Shown here: piece by piece, positions 5,681 through 11,800 of the stretch
Layout: each line of letters opens with the position of its first letter
Position numbering within the stretch: the first letter of the stretch is position 1
Program-made: the position numbers and the translations under genes
Assembly: GCA_017547975.1 (NCBI GenBank)
Contig: JAFYNU010000436.1
Location: forward strand, 1 to 11,800
Direction: 5' to 3'
Length of the DNA stretch: 11,800 bases
Source of the DNA: Clostridia bacterium
Lineage (GTDB): Bacteria; Bacillota; Clostridia; Oscillospirales; QAMX01
Notes under the pieces: generated by a model
The model's database searches: none
Told to the model about the DNA's origin: nothing
Seen by the model: the letters and a program-made list of their open reading frames with translations, nothing else

Positions 5681-7024
5681 TTATTTTTTCTTTTTGACGA
5701 AAAGCAGGATAGAAAGAATCAAAATGAGCAGAGCCAATAGCAGAGAAGAACAAAGAATGGCCTGGAACCATTGACCCTCCACAAAATACATAACCAACGA
5801 AAGAATCGATTCGGGGATGGAGATGATGCCAAAAAGGGAGATCAGGTAGAGCACCAGATTGCTTTTCTTATCCCTCTTCTTTTCCTCCTGCTCCTCGAAT
5901 TCCTTTTCCCGCTCCGCCAGAATGTTGAGCGAAAGGGAAAGGTTTTTCACCGCTTCGGAGATGCTGTTGGTATCTAAAATGTATTTGTAGGTTTGCTTAT
6001 CGTTGTGCCAGCGGGACATTTCTGCCGGCGGGAAGGTGCCGTACGCCTGAAATTCCATCATGTCAAACTTCAGCTTTTGCAGTTCCTTCCGGCTGTTTTC
6101 CGGCAGAAGGGAAAGCCGCTCGCGGAAATGGAGACAGGTGTATTTTTGATACAGGGCCAAAAGCACCATGGGCAGGATGTTTTTGCGCTGGTCATCCATT
6201 TCCTCGGCAAGATTCAATTCCGAATTGGCCACCAGATAGGACAGGGTTTGGGAGGTGACACAGTAGCCGAAGCGATGAGTCCCCAGTTCCTGGGTTTTCA
6301 CCGAATAGGTGTAGTAAACGTCTTCTTCGGAATTGTCATCCACCAGGTTGTTGAGCCCCTCCATCAGGTGCAGATTTTTTGCGCCGATTCGAATGGTTTC
6401 CAGGTCGGAGAAGCGGTTTCGCACCACACCCACGTTGAAAACGTGGGATTCCACGTAAAGCGGTGAACCGGGTTTGGAGAATGGGGTCAGCCCGTGGGAT
6501 TCAAAAAAGCTACGGAACCCTTCGTTCAGGTCGAAGTCCTTGCAGCAATTGCCAAAGCAATAGCGGTATACCGTATCACTCTGGGTGTACCCCAGATTAC
6601 AAATGCGGCGCAGAACGATGGGGTTGGGATAGGTAAATCCCAGTGCAAGGAAGGCGATTCCGGTGGCAAAGAGATACAGCTCCGAGCGGAACAGGGTGAA
6701 ACGGCAATCTTCCGGGGTGCCCTCTTGTCCGGGGGCCATGGCGTAAAGCTGGGGAAGTCCCTGATCGGGGGTGATTCCGGTGGCAATTTCCAGCAGGGTG
6801 GCTTCCGAAAGCTCGTAACGGGTCACCGAATGGGGCGTGTTTGGGGTGTTGATGGTTTGTATGATGCTTTCGTTGACGTCGTCCGATTCCACCGGGCGGT
6901 TTTCCCCGGGAATGGAAAGGGAAGCAATGGCCTTGGCGGAATGGCTGTGCTTCAGGGGGATCAAAAGGAAAATGCCGCACTTCGATTCGGGGAAAAGCAG
7001 GGGCTTGTCTTGTGTTTCGCTCAT
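5681..7024 (-). CDS. Unrecognised 447-aa protein with two C-terminal membrane helices
   Basis: I do not recognise this family. The first ~350 residues are soluble and mixed in composition, with several Cys (YRYCFGNCCKDF) and segments such as GTHRFGYCVTSQTLSYLVA. A highly charged helix, probably a coiled coil (about 367-388, AEREKEFEEQEEKKRDKK), runs into two membrane helices (about 389-416 and 420-443) with only a few residues between them, ending in KKKK. Both ends should be cytoplasmic. This resembles the layout of CorA-type channels, but the GMN ion-filter motif is absent, so transport is not claimed. A sensor, scaffold or CorA-like pore are possible. The ATG at 7024 has GAGGT six bases upstream and a TTGACA promoter behind it. 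It heads a two-gene unit with the UroD-fold protein. Confidence 0.75.
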   Translation of the reverse strand: MSETQDKPLLFPESKCGIFLLIPLKHSHSAKAIASLSIPGENRPVESDDVNESIIQTINTPNTPHSVTRYELSEATLLEIATGITPDQGLPQLYAMAPGQEGTPEDCRFTLFRSELYLFATGIAFLALGFTYPNPIVLRRICNLGYTQSDTVYRYCFGNCCKDFDLNEGFRSFFESHGLTPFSKPGSPLYVESHVFNVGVVRNRFSDLETIRIGAKNLHLMEGLNNLVDDNSEEDVYYTYSVKTQELGTHRFGYCVTSQTLSYLVANSELNLAEEMDDQRKNILPMVLLALYQKYTCLHFRERLSLLPENSRKELQKLKFDMMEFQAYGTFPPAEMSRWHNDKQTYKYILDTNSISEAVKNLSLSLNILAEREKEFEEQEEKKRDKKSNLVLYLISLFGIISIPESILSLVMYFVEGQWFQAILCSSLLLALLILILSILLFVKKKK

Positions 7025-7053
7025 GTTTCGACCTCGTTTGATGTATTACGGTA

Positions 7054-7082
7054 AGTTTACACCCTGGCCGTCTCTTTGTCAA
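7054..7082 (-). promoter_or_regulatory. Promoter of the membrane protein-UroD unit
   Basis: On the minus strand TTGACA (7082-7077), a 17-base spacer and TAAACT (7059-7054; 4 of 6 consensus bases) precede the 447-aa gene. Its -35 lies only 11 bases from the -35 of the rightward promoter, so one bound regulator could act on both. The start region reads CCGTAA two bases after the -10, as in the promoter at 1258-1286. Confidence 0.7.
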
Positions 7083-7093
7083 TTGATTTTGTG

Positions 7094-7122
7094 TTGAAAT
7101 TGGGGGAGAGCAATGGTATAAT
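7094..7122 (+). promoter_or_regulatory. Extended -10 promoter of the MBL-esterase-rhamnosidase operon
   Basis: TTGAAA (7094-7099), a 17-base spacer and TATAAT (7117-7122) with TGG in front (7114-7116, an extended -10) precede the MBL-fold gene by about 45 bases. The start should be near 7129. It is a strong promoter by sequence; no clear operator is visible in the 143-base divergent region. Confidence 0.85.
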
Positions 7123-7167
7123 GGACATAAGGTTGAAATAGCAGGATGTAAGCAGGAGGGACGTGTT

Positions 7168-7938
7168 ATGAGAATCCATGTTCTGGGCAGTCTGGCGGGG
7201 ATCGAACCCATGCCGGACCGACACCATACTTCGCTGGTTTGCGAGTGTGGGGGAAAGCTCCACTTCTTTGACGCCGGGGAAGCCTGCGGAAGAACCGCCC
7301 ACCTGATGGGGCTGGATCTTTTGAAGATCCGTTCCATCACCATTTCCCACACCCACATGGATCACGTGGGGGGTCTCGGGAATCTTCTGTGGTATATCCG
7401 AAAGCTCACCAAGCTGGGGAAGGGACTCCCGGTGGATGGAAAGATTGACCTCTACGTCCCCGAACTTGCCTGTTGGGAAGGAATCCTGACGATGCTCCGC
7501 CACACCGAAGGCGGTTTCGTCTGCAATTTTGCAATCGAGGCCCACCCGGTGGCGGATGGGCTGCTCTATGACGAGGGCTTGCGGGTCACCGCATCCCACA
7601 CCTGCCATCTGGGCATCCCGGCGGACGGCGCATGGCGTGCCTTTGGCTATCGGATGGAAGGGGAGGGGAAGTCGGCGGTCTTCTCGGGAGATATCGGCGA
7701 CTATACCGACCTGGATCCCTTGATTGGGGATGGCTGTGACCTCCTTCTGGTGGAAACCGGCCACATGAGCATTGACGGAGTGTATGAATACACCCGGGAT
7801 AAAAGGATTGGCAAGGTGGCGTTTATCCACAACGGCAGGGAAATTTTGAATTTCCCTGGGGAAAGCGAAGCAAAGGTTGCCCGGCTTTTTAGGGACAAGG
7901 GCATTATCAGCCGTGACGCTATGACAATTGAAATATAA
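7168..7938 (+). CDS. MBL-fold metallo-hydrolase, RNase Z-like
   Basis: This 256-aa protein has the metallo-beta-lactamase core: H61-T-H63-M-D65-H66 in ISHTHMDHVGG, a later SGDIGD segment supplying the bridging Asp, and further His residues in SHTCHLG, ETGHMS and FIHNG. The family binds two metal ions and hydrolyses phosphodiesters, esters or lactones. The N-terminus (VLGSLAGIEPMPDRHHTSLVCE...FFDAGE) is like a group of cytoplasmic MBL proteins often next to glycoside hydrolases in Clostridia. It lacks the long exosite arm needed for tRNA processing, so true RNase Z is unlikely. AGGAGGG (7154-7160) precedes the ATG. It opens the rightward operon; the esterase starts 12 bases after its stop. A sugar-lactone or ester substrate is a guess from context. 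Confidence 0.85.
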   Translation: MRIHVLGSLAGIEPMPDRHHTSLVCECGGKLHFFDAGEACGRTAHLMGLDLLKIRSITISHTHMDHVGGLGNLLWYIRKLTKLGKGLPVDGKIDLYVPELACWEGILTMLRHTEGGFVCNFAIEAHPVADGLLYDEGLRVTASHTCHLGIPADGAWRAFGYRMEGEGKSAVFSGDIGDYTDLDPLIGDGCDLLLVETGHMSIDGVYEYTRDKRIGKVAFIHNGREILNFPGESEAKVARLFRDKGIISRDAMTIEI

Positions 7939-7950
7939 AGGAGAAGCAAT

Positions 7951-8595
7951 ATGTATACCAAGCATAAATGGGAAAGCGATCGCTGGTTCAATTTTTCCTA
8001 CGTGAAGTATCTGCCCGCCGACTATGACGAAAGCAAAACCTACCCCCTGGTGGTGTTTCTCCATGGGGCCGGGGAGCGGGGCGACGACCTGGACGTGGCC
8101 TGCCGGCATGGTCTCATGAAGCGGGTCCGGGAGGAGGGGAAGGAATACCCCTTTATCTATATTGCGCCCCAGTGCCCCGACGGGAAGTATTGGGGATGTT
8201 ACACCGAATCCCTTCTGGCATTCTTGGATGACATGATGGCCACCCTGCCGGTGGATCCCCGCCGAGTCTATCTCACCGGATTGTCCATGGGGGGCACCGG
8301 TACCTTCATGCTGGCCATGGCCGACCCCGACCGCTTTGCCGCCATTGCCCCGATTTGCGGAAGCGGTATCTACTGGTATGGGGAAGCTTTGAAGAATATC
8401 CCCACCTACATGGTTCACGGCGACCTGGATGATGTGGTACCCCTGGCGGAAAGCGTGAATATGCTCCGCTCCATCCATCGCCGGGGCGGAAAAGCCGGAC
8501 TGGAAATTTGCTACGGGGTGGGTCACGATGCCTGGAACGTCGCCTACGGGGACGACCGGCTGGTGAACTGGCTCCTTTCCCACAAAAAAATCTGA
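7951..8595 (+). CDS. Alpha/beta-hydrolase esterase (predicted peptidase/PHB-depolymerase-like)
   Basis: This 214-aa protein has the oxyanion strand VVFLHGAGERGDD (residues 34-46), the nucleophile motif G-L-S112-M-G, D160 in HGDLDDVVP, and H192 in VGHDAW, which together form a Ser-Asp-His triad. The HGAGERG and GHDAW motifs match the COG4099-type group of esterases and predicted peptidases that often accompany glycan-degrading genes. No signal peptide is visible, so it acts inside the cell. AAAGGAG, overlapping the MBL stop codon, serves as ribosome site. Removing acyl groups (acetyl or phenolic) from sugars before rhamnosidase action is an inference from the operon; the sequence alone does not distinguish esterase from peptidase. 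Confidence 0.85.
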   Translation: MYTKHKWESDRWFNFSYVKYLPADYDESKTYPLVVFLHGAGERGDDLDVACRHGLMKRVREEGKEYPFIYIAPQCPDGKYWGCYTESLLAFLDDMMATLPVDPRRVYLTGLSMGGTGTFMLAMADPDRFAAIAPICGSGIYWYGEALKNIPTYMVHGDLDDVVPLAESVNMLRSIHRRGGKAGLEICYGVGHDAWNVAYGDDRLVNWLLSHKKI

Positions 8596-8629
8596 AACCA
8601 ATTTGATACGATATTCAGGAGGAAACTTT

Positions 8630-10855
8630 ATGAGATTGCCTCGTAAATTCATCAAAGCCACCGAAAATTACAATGAATTCCATGCCCACCTTCCTGCGCC
8701 CTATCTGCGCAAAAGCTTCGTTATCGATTTCCCCACCAAGGGGGAACTGGTCATTGCCGCCACCGGTTTTTACAAGCTCTACGTGAATGGGGTGGAATAC
8801 AAACGAAGCATCCTGGCTCCCTACATTTCCAACCCGGACCATTACGTCTATGCCGACAGATTCGAAGTGGACCTTCCCACCGGGGAAAACGTGATTGCCA
8901 TCTGGCTTGGCAACGGCTTCAAAAACAACCCCGGGGGCTACATCTGGGATTTTGAAAAGGCCGCCTACCGGGGGGCTCCCTCGGTGGCCCTGACCCTGCG
9001 GGATGGTATGGGTACCGTCATTCTGGATAGCTCCGACGGTTTCAAAACGGCCCCGTCTCCTATCCTTTTCGACGATTATCGCTTTGGGGAAATCTATGAC
9101 GCCACCAGGGAAATCCCCGGTTGGAACCTGCCGGGCTTTGATGATTCCGCCTGGGCGGATGCTCTGCCCGCCGAGGCCAAGGGTCAGGTACGCCTGACCG
9201 AAGCCCGCCCCATCCTGGTGGAAAAGGAACTGAAGCCGGTGGCGGTATGGGCCGAGGATGAGGGCTACGTTTACGACTTTGGGGAATCCAACGCCGGTGT
9301 CTGCCGCCTGACCATTCAAGGGGAGGCCGGCCAGCGGGTGGAATTCCAGCACGGTGACCAGCTCAAGGACGGCAAATTCTACCTGAATAACGTGTGGTTC
9401 GTCCGGGATTTCTGGGAACGGGACAAGGAAATCGTTCATAAGGACGTGTATATCTGCAAGGGGGATGGGGTGGAAAGCTATACCCCAAGCTTTGTCTACC
9501 ACGGCTTCCGTTACGTGAAGGTTACCGGCATCACCCCCGACCAGGCTACCCCCGACCTGCTTACCTACCTGGTGTTCCACACCGAGCTCCACGACCGGGG
9601 CGGTTTCACCTCCTCGGACGACATGGCAAACACCCTGCAGGAAATCACCCGCAGAAGCTGTGTTTCCAACTTCCACCATTTCCCCACCGATTGCCCCCAA
9701 CGGGAAAAGAACGGCTGGACCGCCGATGCGGCCCTTTCCGCCGAATATGCCCTCATCAACTTTGATCCCGAAGTGAACTACCGGGAATGGCTCCGGAACA
9801 TCGTAGCCGCCCAGGACGAACGGGGAGCCCTGCCGGGCATCGTGCCCACCGGCGGTTGGGGGTTTGAGTGGGGCAACGGCCCCGCCTGGGACTGCATCCT
9901 GGTGTATCTCCCTTACTTTACCTATATCTACCGGGGCGAAACCGATATGATTACCGAATCGGCGGACGCTTTCATGAAATATCTCCGTTATCTGACCACC
10001 CGGGCGGACGAGCGGGGACTGATGCACATCGGCCTTGGGGACTGGTGCCATGCGGGCCGCAGCAACCCGAAGGCCCCGCTGGAATTGACCGACAGCATTA
10101 TGTGCGTGGATATTGCCACCAAGATGGCCTTCCTCTTTGATGTTGTGGGGATGGAAGAAGAACGGGAGTATGCCAAAGCCTTTGCCGCGTCCTTCCGGGA
10201 AGCGATCCGCCGCGAACTGCTGGACAAGGCTACCATGACCCTGGCGGGGGATTGCCAAAGCGCCCAGGCCATGGGGATCTACTATGGCATTTTCGAGGAG
10301 GAGGAGATTCCCGGGGCCTTTGCCAAGCTTTTGGAACGCATCCATGCCGAGGGGGATCACCTGGACGTGGGTGTCCTTGGGGGCCGCGTGATCTTCCACG
10401 TGCTCTCCCTGTATGGCGAAAGCGAACTGGCCTTCCGCATGATCACCCGCACCGACTACCCCAGCTACGGCAACTGGGTCGCACGGGGTGCCACCACCCT
10501 GTGGGAGGATTTCCACCCCGATACCGTTTCCTCCATGAACCATCACTTCTGGGGGGATATCAGCGCCTGGTTCATCAAACGCCTGGCGGGGGTACAGTTT
10601 AACCCCGACGGCACCAACCACCAACGGGTCACCATTCGCCCGGCATTCATCGACAGCCTTACCCATGCCAGGGGCTGGTACGATGCCCCCGCGGGCCGCA
10701 TCGAATCGGCCTGGGAAAAGCTGGAGGACGGCAGGATTCGTTTGGATATCACGGTTCCGGAATCGGTCACAGCCACCGTCATTCTGGATGGAGTTGCCTT
10801 CCCGGATGGGGAAAGCGAAAAGGTACTGCCCTCCGGACAGTATATCGTAAAATAA
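8630..10855 (+). CDS. GH78 alpha-L-rhamnosidase
   Basis: This 741-aa protein removes terminal alpha-L-rhamnose from plant or microbial glycosides by an inverting mechanism. Domains in order: a small N-terminal beta domain (about 25-185, YLRKSF...FYKLYVNG), a beta-sandwich (about 190-310, YVYDFGESNAGV), the (alpha/alpha)6 barrel (about 315-650) and a C-terminal beta domain. Catalytic residues are clear: D354, general acid E359 and D366 in TDCPQREKNGWTADA, with the spacing known from characterised GH78 enzymes, and E626 in TTLWEDF as the base. It is shorter than many GH78 proteins and lacks a signal peptide, so it works on imported substrate. The ATG at 8630 is chosen because AGGAGG (8617-8622) lies 7 bases upstream; an in-frame TTG at 8603 has no ribosome site. 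The UroD-fold gene follows after 10 bases. Confidence 0.95.
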   Translation: MRLPRKFIKATENYNEFHAHLPAPYLRKSFVIDFPTKGELVIAATGFYKLYVNGVEYKRSILAPYISNPDHYVYADRFEVDLPTGENVIAIWLGNGFKNNPGGYIWDFEKAAYRGAPSVALTLRDGMGTVILDSSDGFKTAPSPILFDDYRFGEIYDATREIPGWNLPGFDDSAWADALPAEAKGQVRLTEARPILVEKELKPVAVWAEDEGYVYDFGESNAGVCRLTIQGEAGQRVEFQHGDQLKDGKFYLNNVWFVRDFWERDKEIVHKDVYICKGDGVESYTPSFVYHGFRYVKVTGITPDQATPDLLTYLVFHTELHDRGGFTSSDDMANTLQEITRRSCVSNFHHFPTDCPQREKNGWTADAALSAEYALINFDPEVNYREWLRNIVAAQDERGALPGIVPTGGWGFEWGNGPAWDCILVYLPYFTYIYRGETDMITESADAFMKYLRYLTTRADERGLMHIGLGDWCHAGRSNPKAPLELTDSIMCVDIATKMAFLFDVVGMEEEREYAKAFAASFREAIRRELLDKATMTLAGDCQSAQAMGIYYGIFEEEEIPGAFAKLLERIHAEGDHLDVGVLGGRVIFHVLSLYGESELAFRMITRTDYPSYGNWVARGATTLWEDFHPDTVSSMNHHFWGDISAWFIKRLAGVQFNPDGTNHQRVTIRPAFIDSLTHARGWYDAPAGRIESAWEKLEDGRIRLDITVPESVTATVILDGVAFPDGESEKVLPSGQYIVK

Positions 10856-10865
10856 GGAGACGTGT

Positions 10866-11800
10866 ATGACCCACAGAGAACGATTTATCAAAACCCTGCT
10901 TTGCGAGCCCATCGGCGGCCGGGTGCCCCATTTTGAGCTGGTGTTCTTCCTGACCATGGAAGCCTTCGGCCGGGTACACCACAGCCAGCGGCATTTTGCC
11001 CAGTGGGACCAGATGAGCCTTGCCGAAAAGAAGCTCCACATGAAGGACAGCGCCGATCTGTATATCCAGACCGCCAAGCGCTACGACCACAGTGCCATCT
11101 TCGTTCATCCAAACCCCGGTGACTCCGACAATGCCATCTGGCTTTTGGAAACCATCCGGGAAATGAGCGGGGAGGAATACTACCTGATGATGCACGGCGA
11201 TCCCACCTGGGCCATCCCCGATGGGGATCAGATGCTGGAATTTGCCGTGGATATGCTCGAAAACCCCGACAAGATCAACGACGTGTCCAAGCGCCGCCTG
11301 GAGGAGTGTCTGGAATTTGCGCATAGGCTCCAGGGAAGAGGCCTTTTGGATGGCTTTACCCTTTGCAGTGACTATTGCTTCAACGTGAATCCCTTCTTCA
11401 CGCCGGAACAGTTTGACGATTTCATTGTTCCTTACCTGAAGGAGGTCATCACCGAATATAAGAAGATGGGCTTCTACACCATCAAACATACCGATGGCAA
11501 CATCATGCCCATTCTGAAACAGATGGCCGATTGCGGCCCTCATGCCTTCCATTCGTTGGATCCCCAGGGTGGGGTCACCATTCCGGAAGTGCGCAAGGTC
11601 GTAGGGGACAAGATCGCCCTCATTGGCAACGTGAACTGCGGATTGCTCCAAACCGGCACCGACGAAGAATGCGACGCCGACGTGATGCGTTCCCTGCGGG
11701 AAGGCATGGCGGATGGGAAGGGCTACATCTTCTCCACCAGCAACTGCGCCTACACCGGACTTCCCCTGGAACGCTACGAACGTATGTGGAAGATCTGGCA
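10866..11800 (+). CDS. Second UroD-fold protein, 3' end outside window
   Basis: The frame starts at an ATG after AAGGAGA (10854-10860), which overlaps the rhamnosidase stop codon, and is still open at the window edge with 311 residues visible. UroD-superfamily features are the N-terminal MTHRERF, CSDYCFNVNPFFTPEQFDDFIVPYLKEV (from 167), YTIKHTDGNIMPIL (H208, D210), HSLDPQGGVTIPEVRKVVGDKIALIGNVNC, and FSTSNCAYTGLPLERY. The HemE arginine motif RQAGR is absent. In place of the methyltransferase HxC zinc pair it has HTD, so it differs from the UroD-fold protein at 4603-5661 and need not share its chemistry. It is the last visible gene of the MBL-esterase-rhamnosidase operon. Function is unknown; UroD relatives like this one are often found beside glycoside hydrolases. 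Confidence 0.85.
   Translation, partial: MTHRERFIKTLLCEPIGGRVPHFELVFFLTMEAFGRVHHSQRHFAQWDQMSLAEKKLHMKDSADLYIQTAKRYDHSAIFVHPNPGDSDNAIWLLETIREMSGEEYYLMMHGDPTWAIPDGDQMLEFAVDMLENPDKINDVSKRRLEECLEFAHRLQGRGLLDGFTLCSDYCFNVNPFFTPEQFDDFIVPYLKEVITEYKKMGFYTIKHTDGNIMPILKQMADCGPHAFHSLDPQGGVTIPEVRKVVGDKIALIGNVNCGLLQTGTDEECDADVMRSLREGMADGKGYIFSTSNCAYTGLPLERYERMWKIW

Noticed and set aside
5681..7024. Calling the 447-aa protein a CorA magnesium transporter
   Set aside because: Only the layout is similar; the diagnostic GMN motif is absent and the soluble domain is not recognisable as CorA.
1263..7158. AAGCAGGAG present at 1263-1271 and 7150-7158 as a possible shared operator
   Set aside because: The second copy overlaps the Shine-Dalgarno of the MBL gene, so the match is explained by ribosome-site sequence; nine bases is also little for a claim.
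7057..8661. 534-codon open frame on the minus strand
   Set aside because: It is opposite the MBL and esterase genes, both with intact catalytic motifs and strong ribosome sites, and has neither itself.
8615..11077. 820-codon open frame on the minus strand opposite the rhamnosidase
   Set aside because: It lies opposite a gene with intact GH78 catalytic motifs, has no recognisable domains and no ribosome site. It stays open because the sense genes rarely use TTA, CTA and TCA codons.
1..11800. tRNA, rRNA, riboswitch, CRISPR or insertion sequence
   Set aside because: No cloverleaf, repeat-spacer array, transposase frame or long terminal inverted repeats were seen, and the gaps between genes are too short for most of these.

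Overview
This window looks like a piece of chromosome from an anaerobic Firmicute of the class Clostridia, most likely an uncultured, gut-type Oscillospiraceae/Ruminococcaceae-like lineage. The lineage is an inference from strong AGGAGG-type ribosome binding sites before almost every gene, consensus sigma-A promoters, moderately GC-rich coding DNA with AT-rich promoters, and a gene content (GH42, GH78, DUF4091/GH123-like, UroD-family proteins) typical of plant- or host-glycan degraders. No rRNA, tRNA, mobile element or CRISPR array was seen. Ten genes are supported, and coding density is high with no gene-free stretch over 180 bases.

Layout. (1) Bases 2-1177 (+) are the 3' part of a GH42 beta-galactosidase, ended by a hairpin terminator. 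(2) A perfect-consensus promoter (TTGACA-17-TATAAT) at 1258-1286 starts a two-gene unit: a DUF4091/GH123-like glycosidase and a zinc-less MDR-family dehydrogenase, closed by a 13-bp-stem bidirectional terminator. (3) On the minus strand, reading toward that terminator, lies a small lipoprotein with its own promoter. Upstream of it on the same strand is a two-gene unit made of an unrecognised 447-aa protein with two C-terminal membrane helices and a UroD/methyltransferase-fold protein. (4) A 143-base divergent promoter region (7025-7167) separates that unit from a rightward operon: an RNase Z-like MBL-fold hydrolase, an alpha/beta-hydrolase esterase, a GH78 alpha-L-rhamnosidase, and a second UroD-fold protein that runs off the right edge.

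Function. The inferred theme is intracellular breakdown of decorated glycosides. Beta-galactosidase, rhamnosidase and GH123-like enzymes cleave sugars, an esterase can remove acyl groups, a dehydrogenase can oxidise a released sugar or aglycone, and two non-HemE UroD-fold proteins could handle methyl groups. None of the glycosidases whose N-terminus is visible has a signal peptide, so substrates would be imported as short oligosaccharides or glycosides. No transporter, transcription factor or corrinoid protein is inside the window, so the methyl-transfer idea remains a hypothesis.

The least explained parts are the 447-aa membrane protein paired with a UroD-fold protein, the divergent arrangement in which each arm carries one UroD-fold gene, the shared CCGTAA-like start region of the promoters, and Shine-Dalgarno sequences that can fold on themselves immediately before two minus-strand start codons.
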